NCBI RefSeq assembly: GCF_008831285.2 | Contig: NC_045139.1 | Location: forward strand, 7,906,204-7,970,203 | Origin: Nymphaea colorata | Taxonomy: Eukaryota; Streptophyta; Magnoliopsida; Nymphaeales; Nymphaeaceae | Reading direction: 5' to 3' | DNA length: 64,000 nt | In this document: positions 24,348-35,680 of the stretch, piece by piece | Numbering within the stretch: position 1 is the stretch's first letter | Layout: the number at the start of each line of letters is the position of its first letter | Program-made: the position numbers and the translations under genes | The notes under the pieces: model-generated | The model's input: the letters and a program-made list of their open reading frames with translations, nothing else | What the model was told of the DNA's origin: nothing | Database searches by the model: none

Positions 24348-27031
24348 ATGGAGTCGTCCGGTGCGTCGCCATGCCGGCATTCGGCCGAGTCCTCCCTCGA
24401 CGACCTCTTGCCGGAGTACTACCGCTCCCGAGAGAATTCCGGCGCCGACGTCCGTATATTCACGTCGGGCGGACCACCGATCCTTGCCCACTCCTCCATT
24501 TTGGTATTCCTCTTCTTGCCTTTTCTTTCCTTCCTTCCTGCTTTACTTGATGTTGTTGACAGCCATAGGCTTTGATGCATTTCCGTCTAATTTGGGTTTT
24601 GGTTTGCTTCTTGCATGGTTCCGAAAAAGGCGTCGGTGTCTCCGGTTTTCGAGAATTACATGGAAAGGTTTAGGAGAAACGGCAGGTTGGACAGAATTCC
24701 GATCATGGGCGTCCCCCGGGAACCGGTCCTCGCCTTTCTCCGATTCGCTTATACTTCGAGGTGGGTAGGACTTCGATCGGTTGGGGGAATGAGTGGTTTC
24801 TTTGTTGGGTTGATCGGAGATGTCTTAAAAGTTTTACTTGGGTGTTGTAGATTCGAGGAGGAGGAGATGAAGAAGTACGGGTTTCATCTCCTGGTTCTGG
24901 CACACGCCTTTTCCCTGCCGACGCTAAAGAGGGCGTGCATCAGAGCCCTGGCCGAGTCGCTGACGGTTGCCAACGTCGTCGACGTTATGCAGCTGGCTCG
25001 CCTCTGCGACGCGCCTCACCTCTACCTCAAATGCTTGAAGCTCATCGCCAACAACTTCAGCGGCGTCGCCGCAACGGAGGGCTGGCGGTTCTTGCAGAAT
25101 AATGACCCTTGGCTAGAGCTCGAAATCTTGCAGTATCTCTCAGAGTCTGAATCTGTAAGACCAGCGCTCTCTTCCTTCCCCTTCTTCTTCTTCTTCTTTT
25201 GCAGGCTTCGAGATTTTCTTAGATGCTAGATATTTGTGCGATATGTTGTGGCTGAACACGATCCTTGGATGATCTGAACAGAGGGAGAAGAGGAGGGTCC
25301 GGAAGAGAGAGGAGGAAAGGGTCTACCTCCAACTAAGTGAAGCCATGGAGGCCCTGTTTCACATCTGCACAGAAGGGTGCAAGACGATCGGTCCCTACGA
25401 GAAGGAACTTATGGGAAACAATGGTGGTAGTGGCGGTAATGACGGTGGTGTTTGCAGATTTTCGACATGCAAGCACGTCGAGCGCCTCATTCGCCATTTT
25501 GCGAGCTGTGAGAGAAGGGTTCGAGGTGGATGCTCTAACTGCAAGCGGATGTGGCAGCTCCTGCAACTCCACTCCTTCGTCTGCGATCAACCTGAGTCTT
25601 GCAAGGTTCCTCTTTGCAGGTTTTCCTCATTTTCACCTTCTTTTTCCTTTCGCTTCCCTTTCCGTGAGATTGGGGCCTACTGTTAGGTAGCTTATCAGCA
25701 TAAACAAGGCATGGACGGTGATAGAACAGCGGATCTCCATGCACCTGGTTGGATGGGGCGATTTAACTCCCCTTGAGTTCGACAAAGTCTACCGCTCAGA
25801 ACTTGGGAAATTCTTTTGCGTGGCAAAGTTAGGAAAGACCTCTTTAGGGGTAAAAGAAAAGAAAAACAGAGCATGCAAAGGTTTCATAGGATGAGAATAA
25901 AACATAATAAACTTAGTTTGAAGAAGAAAAAACGCTGCAGTTTCCTTGTGATTCAAGAATAGTTGGGTGGTTCATACCCTTAGAGGTTAGAGAGAACACG
26001 TTTGGTTGTTGGTGCACTATGGGTTTAACCATGAGAAAATGAGTCAGCCAGCATTCAGATTCTTGACGTCTCTGTTCTACCAAAACACTTTATTTTAGCT
26101 ACAAAAGTCAATCCAACCTTCTTGATCGTGCCTCCCTAGTGGATGGTAATTAACCAAACTCGGTGACTTTGACAGGTATTTTTTTCAGTGTAAAAAGTTT
26201 TCCTGTCAACGACCAAATGGAGACTTGACATGTCATTAAACTCTGCCATTTTCATCTTATTGAGCGCTTGTACAAGCGGAAGATCGAGTATCACGTGTTT
26301 ACTCAAGGGGACAGGAGAAAAGTAAAACACAATTCACGTGGTTTGGTTCATCCCCATTGAAAGCTTTTTGGGAATGTACGTAAGGTCTCTAGATAAAAAT
26401 TGGTGTCTTTCGAGGTAAAAAGTAGAATTCATTCGAGAAATATCTAAGCGCACATAAAGTGACCTGCCTTTTCATAGTGATCTACAATCTTTCACCATTC
26501 TATTCTTTGATGTGCGTACCGGATTCCACTATTCAACAGATAGCCAGAATTGGTGATACACGATCATTCACCGTTCCTGATATTTTTAAGAGGTTTGCCA
26601 ATGGTGGAACACTTTCATTTTTCTTTTTCATTCATATCCCCTACAAAGACCAAGTTGTGCAACAGATTGGTCCCCGTCGAGAGCTCCTTGACCCACGACT
26701 CTGTTCTTGAGAAATCTTCCGCTATGTCCAGGATCAGGTGATCCAAACTGGGGAAAAAAAGCAAAATAGAGGATGAGAATCAAAGAAGATATGCATCGTC
26801 ATTCTATATTGTTATTGTTATCAATTTGCTATCTGTGGGGCAACTATAATTATCATACTGATGTGGCATCTCTATCTTCCCGTGGTTGTGGGGAACTGCA
26901 GGCACTTCAGGATGAGAATGGGGTCGACCGGCAAGAGGGATGAACAGATCTTAAAGGACTTGGCAACCAAGATTGCGTCCGCAAAGGCAATTTCTTGCAT
27001 TCTTTCCAAGAAAAAAAGGAACCAAGCGTGA
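24348..27031 (+). CDS. BTB/POZ and TAZ zinc-finger domain protein (BT family), 5 exons
   Basis: Exons: 24348-24503, 24630-24760, 24851-25154, 25282-25619, 26902-27031. All borders are GT-AG with frame kept; the product is 352 aa. Seen: a short N-terminal segment, then a BTB core at about 30-110 ([41 protein letters not shown]), a BACK-like helical part ([19 protein letters not shown]), a basic [10 protein letters not shown] stretch at about 200, and a plant TAZ finger at about 223-320 with the spaced Cys/His series HFASC..., [15 protein letters not shown] and CKVPLCRHF. Known for the family: BT1-BT5 of Arabidopsis act as CUL3 substrate-adaptor-type scaffolds, bind calmodulin and bromodomain BET proteins, and work in gametophyte development and nutrient and hormone signalling. 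The exon 1/2 border in mid-BTB matches the family. Odd: after the TAZ finger the C-terminus is a short Lys-rich tail (SKKKRNQA). Which BT paralogue it matches is unknown. Confidence 0.92.
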
Positions 27032-30000
27032 CGGGATTCAATTGGGTTCCACATCACTCGGGTCTTCTGCAACACGGATGAGTGCAAGGGGCCAATCAAA
27101 TTTTTATGAAGTTGTATGAAGTTTGGATGTGCTTGACATGCAAAGGTTCTGTAGGCGATGTAAATATTTTGTTCATATTTAAATGTGACGTAGCTTGTAT
27201 ATTTCCTTTTTTAAATTAAAAATGTCGAGAAGATGTGTACAAGAAAGAGGAAAAGGTTGTTAGTACTTAAATAGCAAGTAATCTAGTATGTTCTTTATTC
27301 TAATCGTGTTCACACAAAATGGGTATCATCTTTCTTCAAGAAATCTACGAAACCCACACTATGTGGCTCTCTCTCTCTCTCTTATATGTATATAAACTGG
27401 ACTGGTCTGACAAGGATTGAAATTATGATCTATGCTATTTGATGCCAAGTCATGGCTGTAGGTCCCAAAAGTTTTGCGACCTCAATGATCAGTCATAGAT
27501 TGTAAAATGGTGGCTAATCTGATGCATCGGATCAGCGATGCAGATCGCATGTACTCAAAGTTCTTCCATAACAATTTCCAGTGTACACAATCTACCGTGG
27601 ATTCTAGGCTTCTATAATTACATTTGTCTGTGCAGGGATCCAGCCCTAGCTTGGGCTTCAGATCTCGACTCTAGTACAAATTAGTCACTAGTTTTGTTGG
27701 GCGTAGAATAGTTGGTTGAAATGATGGGGACTTTCTGTTAGTGAAAGGAAAGGTAAGGAGAAAGAGGAATGACTTCAGCCTCAGCCTCTTCGGGTATTTT
27801 CCTTCACATGTTGCCATTAAATTATAACTTGTAGTAAGTATAGTTACCATGAAACATGGGCAACAAAATGACAAGTTGGTCTTCAACTTGGTACTCATTG
27901 TATTCTTTTCAACTTGGTACTCATTGTATTCTTCTCTTACCTCCTGTTGTGTGGAAGAGGGTGTCACATATATTGGTAGGGTCAATGACACCCAAAACCT
28001 GGCCAAGACATTGGCAATTTGGAGCGCTTTTGTGGCCAGTGGTGTTGCAGTCATGAACCTCAAGTTGCGCCCATTCAACCACATGCAACCTGGGTGGTCA
28101 GTGGCATCCAAAGCACCTTCGTCCTTTTAGTGTATTAATATATTCTTTCTTTATGCGCGCAAGAGTACAAACGTGAATGTCGAGGGGGAAGGAAGGACGG
28201 ACCTCAAATCGAATCTCGACTCTGTCACTTTGCCTCTCATGTGGCACGGCGGGTGGGAAGTGGGCCAAATTTATGTCCCAACAAGTAGGGGTGAACTCGA
28301 GCTGAGTCGAGCTCTAGTTCAGTCAGCTTGAGCTCGGTTCGACTAATAAAACCTCAAGCTCGAATCGGCAGTTACGTGTTGAGTTTGACCTCGACTTGAT
28401 TAAGACTCGACAATCTCGTTTGAATAGAATTGATTATTATTGTTACGTGTTGAACTAGAGCTCAACTCGATTAAGGCTTGACAAACTCTTTTGAATAAAA
28501 TTGATATTCATCATTACCTGTTGAGCTCGAGCTCGAGCTGAATTCTAAAGTTTGTTATTTTCTGAATTGTAAAATATCACAAACTTTACTAAATAAAAAC
28601 AAATATTCATATTACATGTTATTCAGTTTTAGTTGATAAAAAAATCCAACATAAAGTCCCAACAAACTTACATTTAGTCGAGTCACAAAGCCAACTCTCT
28701 ATCTTGGTAACATGGTATTTAGTCTATCCAAGTCAGAGTCACGAGTTTGCCAACTATAAACTAGCATACACTTTATATCAAGCAAAATCTTACTGGAGGA
28801 TTGCCCAAAAAATTAAGAAAAAAATTGTTCTTCCAAACCTCCCTTCTTTGCACACCTCTAATAAAAGTAGAATTCCTGCAAATGAAGGAGTCAATACCCC
28901 AACCAAATGAGTCACTTTATTTGCAAATGCACATAAATTTTATTTGACCATGCACTCCCAAGTCCCAAACTCTAGCTAGGACTCCATTTATGAAATAGAT
29001 ACTGGCAATTTTTGGATCTGACTTCAATTAGACTTATATGGATCTATTCCGATCCAGATCTAGGCACAGGTTAAATCTGCTGAGACTGGTCTCAGATCGG
29101 AAAAACCCAGCCTGGGTTCGGACCGGAAAAACCCGGCCTGGGTCCGAGCCCGGGCTCGATGGTTCAACCCGGGTCAGGCCGGCCGGGCTCGGACTCGGGT
29201 TTCGACTATCGAGCTGGGCCCAAGCCTGAATTTTGGGCCCGTCGGGCTGACCTGGACTCGGTTTTGCCGGGCCAGGCTGGCCCGATGCCAACCCCTATGC
29301 CACCCACCCAAAACTCGGTTTTACCGGCCGGGCTGACCGGATGACCTAGCATTAATAACGGGCCAACTGATTATATGTATATATTATTGTGAGGTCCAAA
29401 TTTTATTTATTTATTTATTTATTTGGCGTGCTTTGATGGAACATTAACTGATTTACTTTCTCTTCATTTTTTTATGAAAAGATTTTTGCATCCTTTTCTC
29501 CTGCACCCACTATTTTTCATAACGATATTTTTCACAATATTTTTTTTCTTTTTCAGGAATGACGAAATCCAAGGCTCCTCGTTGTATATGCATATCTACT
29601 TACATTTAATAAGGAAGATGCATGGCTTTTTTTTGGCTGCGAGGCCAGTTTAGAAAATTTTATTTCGGACGTCTTATCAAATCTTGAAAAGGGTTCAAAT
29701 GATTTCTGGAAAAGAAAAGAGTTTAATCTACATTAAAATGTATAGAATTTCTTGGAAACCTAAAGCCGAATAAGAGCGCCATACGTATAAAAGTCCCTTT
29801 CCCCACCTGTATCGAGCTTGACTGAAAAGTATCGAACTTGACTCACTTAACTCAATTAATCGTCGTTGGTTGCACATGCTGCAATGCAACCTTTCTCCTG
29901 CCAAGAGAGAGAGATCACTGAGTGTGTGAAACAAGTGAACTTGATGGCGGCATTGTTAAATCTTAGTGAAGCTACCCTTCTCATGTTCCTAAATCAGTCA

Positions 30001-31640
30001 TGCAATCAGCCGTCTTGGTCTTTGGACAGGAAGATATATACCAGCAACACTCCTTGATATAATTATCAATATTCAATCACAAAATTGGATTCTCCGTCTT
30101 GGCCATCAATTGATGAACTACCTGAATTACAATCAACACTAGAAGTATTAAAGCTTTTCTGTTGATTGTAGCCCATCATTCTTCATTCTTTCCTTCCATT
30201 TCTGTTCGAGATTGACACTACAATGTACATGACCAAACAGTCTCTGATCATCCTCCCAGTTTCTGAAGCATCCAGATCCACTTTCATGCTGACTATAAGT
30301 TGGCTGAAAGTCGGTCCACCATTTGAAGATTTTGCTCATAGAATCTGATTACATTGATTTGGATTTGATCAATCCTTATAAATCCAAACTACCTATATAT
30401 ATTCTCATCTTTCCATCTAAATTGAAGTAGCAAACTTATTGCAAGCTCACCAAAAATGTCAAAGATATCTTTACCTACCTAGTATTCATGTTGGTCCAAA
30501 ACTATATAATCTGGACTTAAGGAAACCAGTCACCTCACCCCACAGAAGATAAAACAAACCCCACAGTCTTCTTCTACAAAAGAGATATATATTTCTTGTG
30601 AATTGCTGTTACCATTAGTCTTCAGTTCCTGAGGGAGAATGGCATTGAAATCTGCCCTAAAAAGGGTTTGACGTGTTTTCTGGAATCATGTTTTGCTTAA
30701 GAGATTGAGATTAATTTCCTATTCATTTTAGCAATATTCTTCCAAAATTTGTAGACTGCCTTTAATTTGCTTTCAGTATCCCGCCGTCTCTGTGGGTCGA
30801 TTGAAGATGCATGTGGCCCTCGTCTTTTCAGTACAAGATGTGATATATTTACACTAATCTTGTTTCATATGAGATAAAAAAGAAGAGAGCAAGTGAAAGA
30901 GATCTACATCCTTTATTCCTTCTTTATGGGGAACCTATCTCTGCCAGCACCTAAGCAAAGCCTCTCCCACCTATCGTTTAATTTGTCTGTCGTGCAGATA
31001 AGTAACACCAACATAAATCGAACATAAATCGAACTAAAGACGCATTGTTAGGATGACATTTAATATGACCAGCTATATACTACGCTCCTTGAAACTATCT
31101 AAAAGGTTTATACATTATTTTACAATCTTCAAGCATTCATGATTCACGCTCCATCTAGAGTGCCTTGGAGCCAACGTTTTTTCTTTTTTTCTTTTTTTAA
31201 AAAAAGAGGAAATTTCATTCAAGTTGGAAACTCTTTAGCGTTGAAAAAATATACTGAGATATATTTGTAGTTTATGATCAGGATGGGTGTTTGTTGCTTC
31301 TCCTACAAGCTAATTTCACGCCTTTTTTGCCTTCTTATGCTTCTATTCTTATTTCTGGATTCCTTGATTAATGTCACCTACCCAGTAATAGTCATTGTCT
31401 TTTTTTTTTTGGAAATAAGTTTTGCCTTCCCGGTTGAGGCTTTCCGGAAGGCAAATGATGTTTTGGTTCGACTCCCGCTCTTTTTTTAAACAAAAATAAC
31501 AATAAATGGAAATCATGATATTTAGTCGCAAATGAGCTTAGTTAACTTGCTCCAATAATGATAAATTAAGAACATAGTTTAATACATGTATATATACATC
31601 TATTTTACAATCTGAACAAATTTGATCACTTTAATCAGGA
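27032..31640. other. Intergenic spacer without recognised genes
   Basis: No supportable gene. A 146-codon minus-strand frame at 27671-28111 is protein-like in its first third but matches no family I know. A 26-bp direct repeat (CAACTTGGTACTCATTGTAT...) at about 27884-27935 lies within it. Other contents: a (CT)n run at 27367-27382; a CTCGAGCTC-type repeat at 28285-28545; a CCGGGCTCGG/GGCCGGGC-type repeat at 29040-29345; an ATTT tetranucleotide run at 29402-29424; and GGTTCGACTCCCGC followed by T7 at 31465-31485, a possible tRNA-derived SINE remnant. The rest is AT-rich sequence in which I see nothing. Confidence 0.55.
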
Positions 31641-31679
31641 TGAAGCGTGCAAGCAAAGGGATTGCACAACCTCATCTTT

Positions 31680-32398
31680 AGTGTCCATCAGGTAACCCTT
31701 CAAGAAAGGGCACTTGCTGATTGCTCTCGTTATTGTCCTTTCGCTACCCGCGGATCATGCGACTGCCTTCCGCTACTGACACTTCCCTGCATAGAACCGT
31801 CTAGCGTTTCCGGTTTTCCTTACCTTCCTGCTCCTACTCACATGCTGCTGGCTGCTTACATCCTCTACTCTACTCCCCTTCGGGATAGCAACATCCCAAG
31901 CAACAAGAGTGCTATGAATCGGGAAATTTGATTGATGAGGTGTTTCATTCTTTACCTTGATTTCTGTTGCTGTTGTTCATCACTGGCAGTCGTCGTGGTG
32001 GTCTTACAGACGTTCATTTTCAACCAGCTGTCCTCGTCTCTCTCCCAAGCAGCAAGAGTGCTTTGACTCGTTCATTGTTTCGTCACTTCCCAAACTATGG
32101 CAATTCCTAAGGAAGGTGGAGGTAAGATTATAATAGCGGCAGACCCAGGGACCCTTGGGATGTTGCTATCCCGAAGGGGAGTAGAGGATGTAAGCAGCCA
32201 ACAGCATGTGAGTAGGAGCAGGAAGGTAAGGAAAACCGGAAACGCTAGACGGTTCTATGCAGGGACAAGTTACACATGGTAGCGGAAGGCAGTCGCATGA
32301 TCCGCGGGTAGCGAAGGAAAAGTCTCAAGACAAGGACAATAACGGGAGCAAGTGCCCTTTCTTGAATGGTTACCTCGAGACTACGGATGGACACTGGG
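31680..32398. repeat. Long inverted repeat (foldback), arms of about 215-245 bp
   Basis: The left arm (about 31680-31900) and right arm (about 32155-32398) are reverse complements over most of their length. Shared stretches include CCGCGGATCATGCGACTGCC, TAGAACCGTCTAGCGTTTCC and CTTCGGGATAGCAACATCCC. The right arm carries small insertions, for example CCTTGTCTTGAGACTTTT in the complement. The spacer is about 255 bp. The arms have no convincing reading frame. A transcript through this region would fold into a long, nearly perfect hairpin. The class of the parent element is unknown. Confidence 0.85.
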
Positions 32399-32995
32399 AT
32401 GTCGCCTACTTAGGACGACGCCGAGGCCAGCCAACAGTCTGGCTGAGGGTGGCCGAGAGTATCCAGAACCCCTAGCCAAATGGGAGGAAATGATGAAAAC
32501 GAACGCTAAGTCCCTATTGCGGGTGGAGTGGGAGGCATGAAGACAGGAGGAAACGGGGGAAATCACAGCGAGGTTAGCGCTGCCGAGGAGATGGGGTCAG
32601 GGCCGAGTGTAGTAAGATGGCCTACGGCATTGAAGGTGTATGAACGGCGGCCGAGGAATGCTCGACGTGAAGATCAAAATGAGAGAAATGGACCTAGAAC
32701 CGGCCAAGACCGAGTATTGAGTTCAACCCTGAGAAGAACGAGGCAACCTAGGGCAAACCTAGGCAAGTTCCCAGGCTCCATCCGGGTGAGGCTGCGCTGC
32801 TGTGGAAGACCAAGTCTGGGCGGCACCCAGACAAGTTCCCCCATGGACTCAAAAGGTTCCAGACGTTTTGGACAGCCGACACAGATCGTCTCGATCTTTT
32901 GCTTTTGTGTGGCGTCTCAGTTTGGGACTTTAATAAACTTAGACATTACTAAGAGATTGTGTTTAAGGGGTTAAACCCTATACTTGAAAAATATT
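32370..32995. mobile_element. GC-rich repeat-like tract, possibly retrotransposon-derived
   Basis: Base composition rises sharply above the AT-rich surroundings and drops again after 32990. Open frames on the + strand (32257-32475, 32528-32974) are rich in Arg/Gly and have no recognised domain. The tract ends with TTTAATAAACTTAGAC, a polyadenylation-signal-like sequence reminiscent of an LTR R region. I could not identify LTR ends, gag, protease or reverse-transcriptase motifs, so the call is tentative. Confidence 0.3.
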
Positions 32996-33067
32996 AATGT
33001 GATTTTGATTTCCAGCTCTTCCGTCTCTCTCTCTCTCTCCTCCTCGACCCCTCTCTTCTTCTTCTCG

Positions 33068-34574
33068 AACTCCTACCGACGGCACCGGAAAGTTCCATTG
33101 AATCCGACAGCTTCTTCTTCTTCTTCTCTCCCGTCTCTATCTTCTTCTTTCTCGTCTCAATGGCCGAAGGACGCATGGTTTGAAGGTTGGGAGTAGGTCT
33201 CAATGGCCGAAGGACGCATGGTTTGAAGGTTGGGAGTAGGGCTGCACACGAGCCGAGTCGAGCTCGAGCTCAAACTCGAGTCGAGCTGCCTAACACAAGC
33301 TCGAGCTCGACTCGATTAACAAAGTCGAGCTCGAGCTCGACTCGGTTAACTCGAGTACAAATGTTGTGTGTGCCTGACAGCCTGTTTTCTATTTCAGCCT
33401 ATTCCCATCCCCCCTCAAATTGCTTTTTGGCATAAAAAATGCACTACTCAAATTTAACTTGGGATTGGAATAAACTCGGGCATGATAATGCCAGCAGTTG
33501 GCTGTCTCCTGTTAATAACACCAATGAATTATCACGAGAAACTAAAATTCCATAACATTTCGATGACTACAGTGAAACTTCCAAACTTTCAGTGACGATG
33601 AAAGAGGTAAGTTGCTATAGTTGGGCACAGATGAAAGTTGCCTAGCACCTCTTGGGCTTCCAGTATTTCTTGATCTTCATTACATTAAAAACAAAGGCGC
33701 TTTTTCCCTTTCACCAGAGGATAAGACACATTTCCTTCAATAAGTGAAACGAATGAGCATAACCCAGCCTTACCAATGTCTGATTCGAAAGGTGAGGCAT
33801 TCTGCTCAGGTGTATATGAACCTAAATTTGCAGCATATTCATAAACTATTTGATATATGGCACGAGCCTCAATGAATATCTCATTTGCAGCTTTTATTGA
33901 ATCTTCATACTCAGCAGCACCATACAAAATCTGCCAACAGAAACACAAAATGAGGAATTGTTACAGACAGCAGGACAAAAAATGAATATACATGAGATTA
34001 TGCAAATACCGATAAAGAAATCAAAATTATCATCATATCTCCTGAAAATAAATAATTTATTAAGGTCTTCAATTTGACCAGAAAAAGGAAAACCCTTCTA
34101 AGGAAGAAAGACCTTCTATCCCTGGAAGGCACTTTGTTTTTTATAAGCAACAAAGCCAAAAACTGATAAAACTAAAAGCTTTTTCCAAATGTTGCACACG
34201 TCAAGGAGTAAGAAAGAAAAGCAAGCAAAATGCAGGACGGATGTTTCATAAAAAGGAAATATAAACAAGGAACTTGTCCTTTAAAAGGTACCAATTACTT
34301 TCAACTGCAGGACAGATGAATCATAAAAAGCAAAAATACATAAGGAGCTTGCCCTTTAAAAGGTCCCACTTACAATTATGCTTCTTAAGGACATAAATGT
34401 TGTTTTTTTTCAAACTCGAGCTCGTTGAGTCGAGTCGAGAGTCGGCTTGTGTGCAGCCCTACTCCCAACCTCGTCGTTCGGCCATTGAGACGAGAAAGAA
34501 GAAGATAGAGACGGGAGAGAAGAAGAAGAAGCTGTCGGATTCAATGGAACTTTCCGGTGCCACCGGTAGGAGTT
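33068..34574. mobile_element. TIR element of about 1.5 kb carrying an exon-like gene fragment
   Basis: The outer arms are inverted repeats of about 165-220 bp. The left begins AACTCCTACCGACGGCACC (33068) and the right ends with the complement of AACTCCTACCGGTGGCACC (34574). They share CGGAAAGTTCCATTGAATCC and CCCGTCTCTATCTTCTTC. The left arm contains a 43-bp tandem duplication (about 33153-33238). The inner parts of both arms are the GAGCTCGAGC-family terminus TAGGGCTGCACACRAGCC. The internal kilobase contains an exon-like fragment (33774-33930, minus strand) and a 75-bp tandem duplication (34231-34373). Long TIRs with captured gene sequence resemble Pack-type elements; no transposase was seen. 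Confidence 0.65.
33774..33930 (-). pseudogene. Captured exon-like fragment inside the TIR element
   Basis: On the minus strand, a TTGGCAG acceptor is followed by 157 bp of open frame (ILYGAAEYEDSIKAANEIF ... ASPFESDI) ending at ATTG|GTAAGG, a consensus donor. The sequence is helical and protein-like, quite unlike the repetitive frames nearby. I do not recognise the parent protein. Because intron-like sequence lies on both sides, the copy was taken from genomic DNA, not from mRNA. Downstream on the same strand, a frame ending IKKYWKPKRC-stop (stop at 33642) could be a second fragment, but I cannot join it in phase. Confidence 0.5.
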
Positions 34575-34589
34575 ATTCAATGTAGCAAG

Positions 34590-34593
<4 letters not shown>

Positions 34594-34679
<86 letters not shown>

Positions 34680-34694
34680 TATATATATATATAT
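34594..34694. repeat. Compound (CT)n(AT)n microsatellite
   Basis: About 14 CT units run directly into about 35 AT units, with one GAT interruption near 34678. It starts 20 bp after the end of the TIR element and forms the left border of the next small element. Confidence 0.95.
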
Positions 34695-34902
34695 GATTAT
34701 AGTGATCTAGAAACTCATGAGATTCATCTTATCCATGGTGATAGATGGTTAAAAGAAAACATGCAAAAAAAAGTTATAGATATTTTTATAATCTAGTATT
34801 AATTTACACATTTTTCTCCTAACTATCCATCATGTTGGATTAGATGGTCATAATTAGATAGTTGATTGACTTTTAAAAGTCAGATTCACCATTATATGTA
34901 TA

Positions 34903-34933
<31 letters not shown>

Positions 34934-35117
34934 GAAAATTTGAAATCAGCCGATTAATTTTATAGTCACATGGTCATTTTTTAGCACTTTGTTACTAACC
35001 AAGTAATTGGTCGTTGCAAAGGTACCTTTTTATGGTGGTTTTTAGTATCACAAAATAAAAAATAATCATCCGGCCATAGAAGTAGCCAGTTCATTATATT
35101 TTATTATATATATATAT
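34695..35117. mobile_element. Two adjacent small elements separated and bounded by (AT)n runs
   Basis: The first body (about 34695-34897) and second body (about 34934-35104) are separated by (AT)n at about 34898-34933. They are bounded outside by (AT)n at 34622-34694 and 35105-35117. The ends of the second body are imperfect inverted repeats: the left reads TCACATGGTCATTTTTTAGC, the complement of the right reads CCGGATGATTATTTTTTATT. The first body has weaker ones (CATGGTGATAGATGGTTAA against CATGATGGATAGTTAGG). The second body shares sequence with window positions 1-112. No coding content. Confidence 0.5.
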
Positions 35118-35680
35118 GGGTTAATTTAAAATATCATGCAGAGAGAGAGAGTTACTTGCTATTTCCATATGAACCGAATTTTGCGCATAGGATCAGGTCC
35201 AATCAATCACTTGGTGGCTGGTAGCAGACCTTATTGGATGCTTCGGAGTCTGATTTAGGAGATCTTTATCCGGGCATATCTGGATTAGTTTGTTTAAGAT
35301 TGATCAGGCCCTTCAACAGTTCAATTCAACCGCAAAAACAAAAACAACTGAACAATTAGTTTAATTACTCGCGTATAAAATTGAAAATAAGAAGAAATAA
35401 AGGCAAAGCGTTGTGATTGAGATTTAATGAGTCGTTGATAGCGCATAATTGCAGAGAAGATAGGATATTGATTGGAGCTGTTGGCTCGATCGATTTAGAA
35501 CGAAACAAACTCAACTGAACTGATCATCACCTTATCTTTTCTCTTCTGATGAGCAACAAATGAAACACAGTTCGCTCTCATCTGCAACCAGGAGCCAACT
35601 GCTACCAACATAATTTCGATCCCTGCCCTTCTCACGAATTCCTTCTTAGCACACTTCGTTTGGCTCATTTCCCCAAGACA

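Noticed and set aside
24615-24629. Start codon at 24615 in front of BTB exon 2
   Set aside because: CCGAAAAAG|GCGTCG is an acceptor that joins exon 1 in phase and restores the AHSSIL-ASVSPV BTB sequence.
24151-24768. 205-codon ORF overlapping BTB-TAZ exons 1 and 2
   Set aside because: It reads through a clear GT-AG intron in another frame and has no domain; the BTB frame explains the region.
31465-31485. GGTTCGACTCCCGC as a tRNA gene
   Set aside because: It matches a B box, but no cloverleaf, A box at proper distance or acceptor stem could be built; at most a SINE remnant.
32097-32974. Retrotransposon gag or polymerase gene
   Set aside because: Frames are short and Arg/Gly-rich, with no zinc knuckle, protease or reverse-transcriptase motif.
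35660-35680. Upstream extension of the first NHL gene
   Set aside because: The frame is open there, but it would start at a TTG. The first ATG at 35681 gives a normal short cytosolic head.
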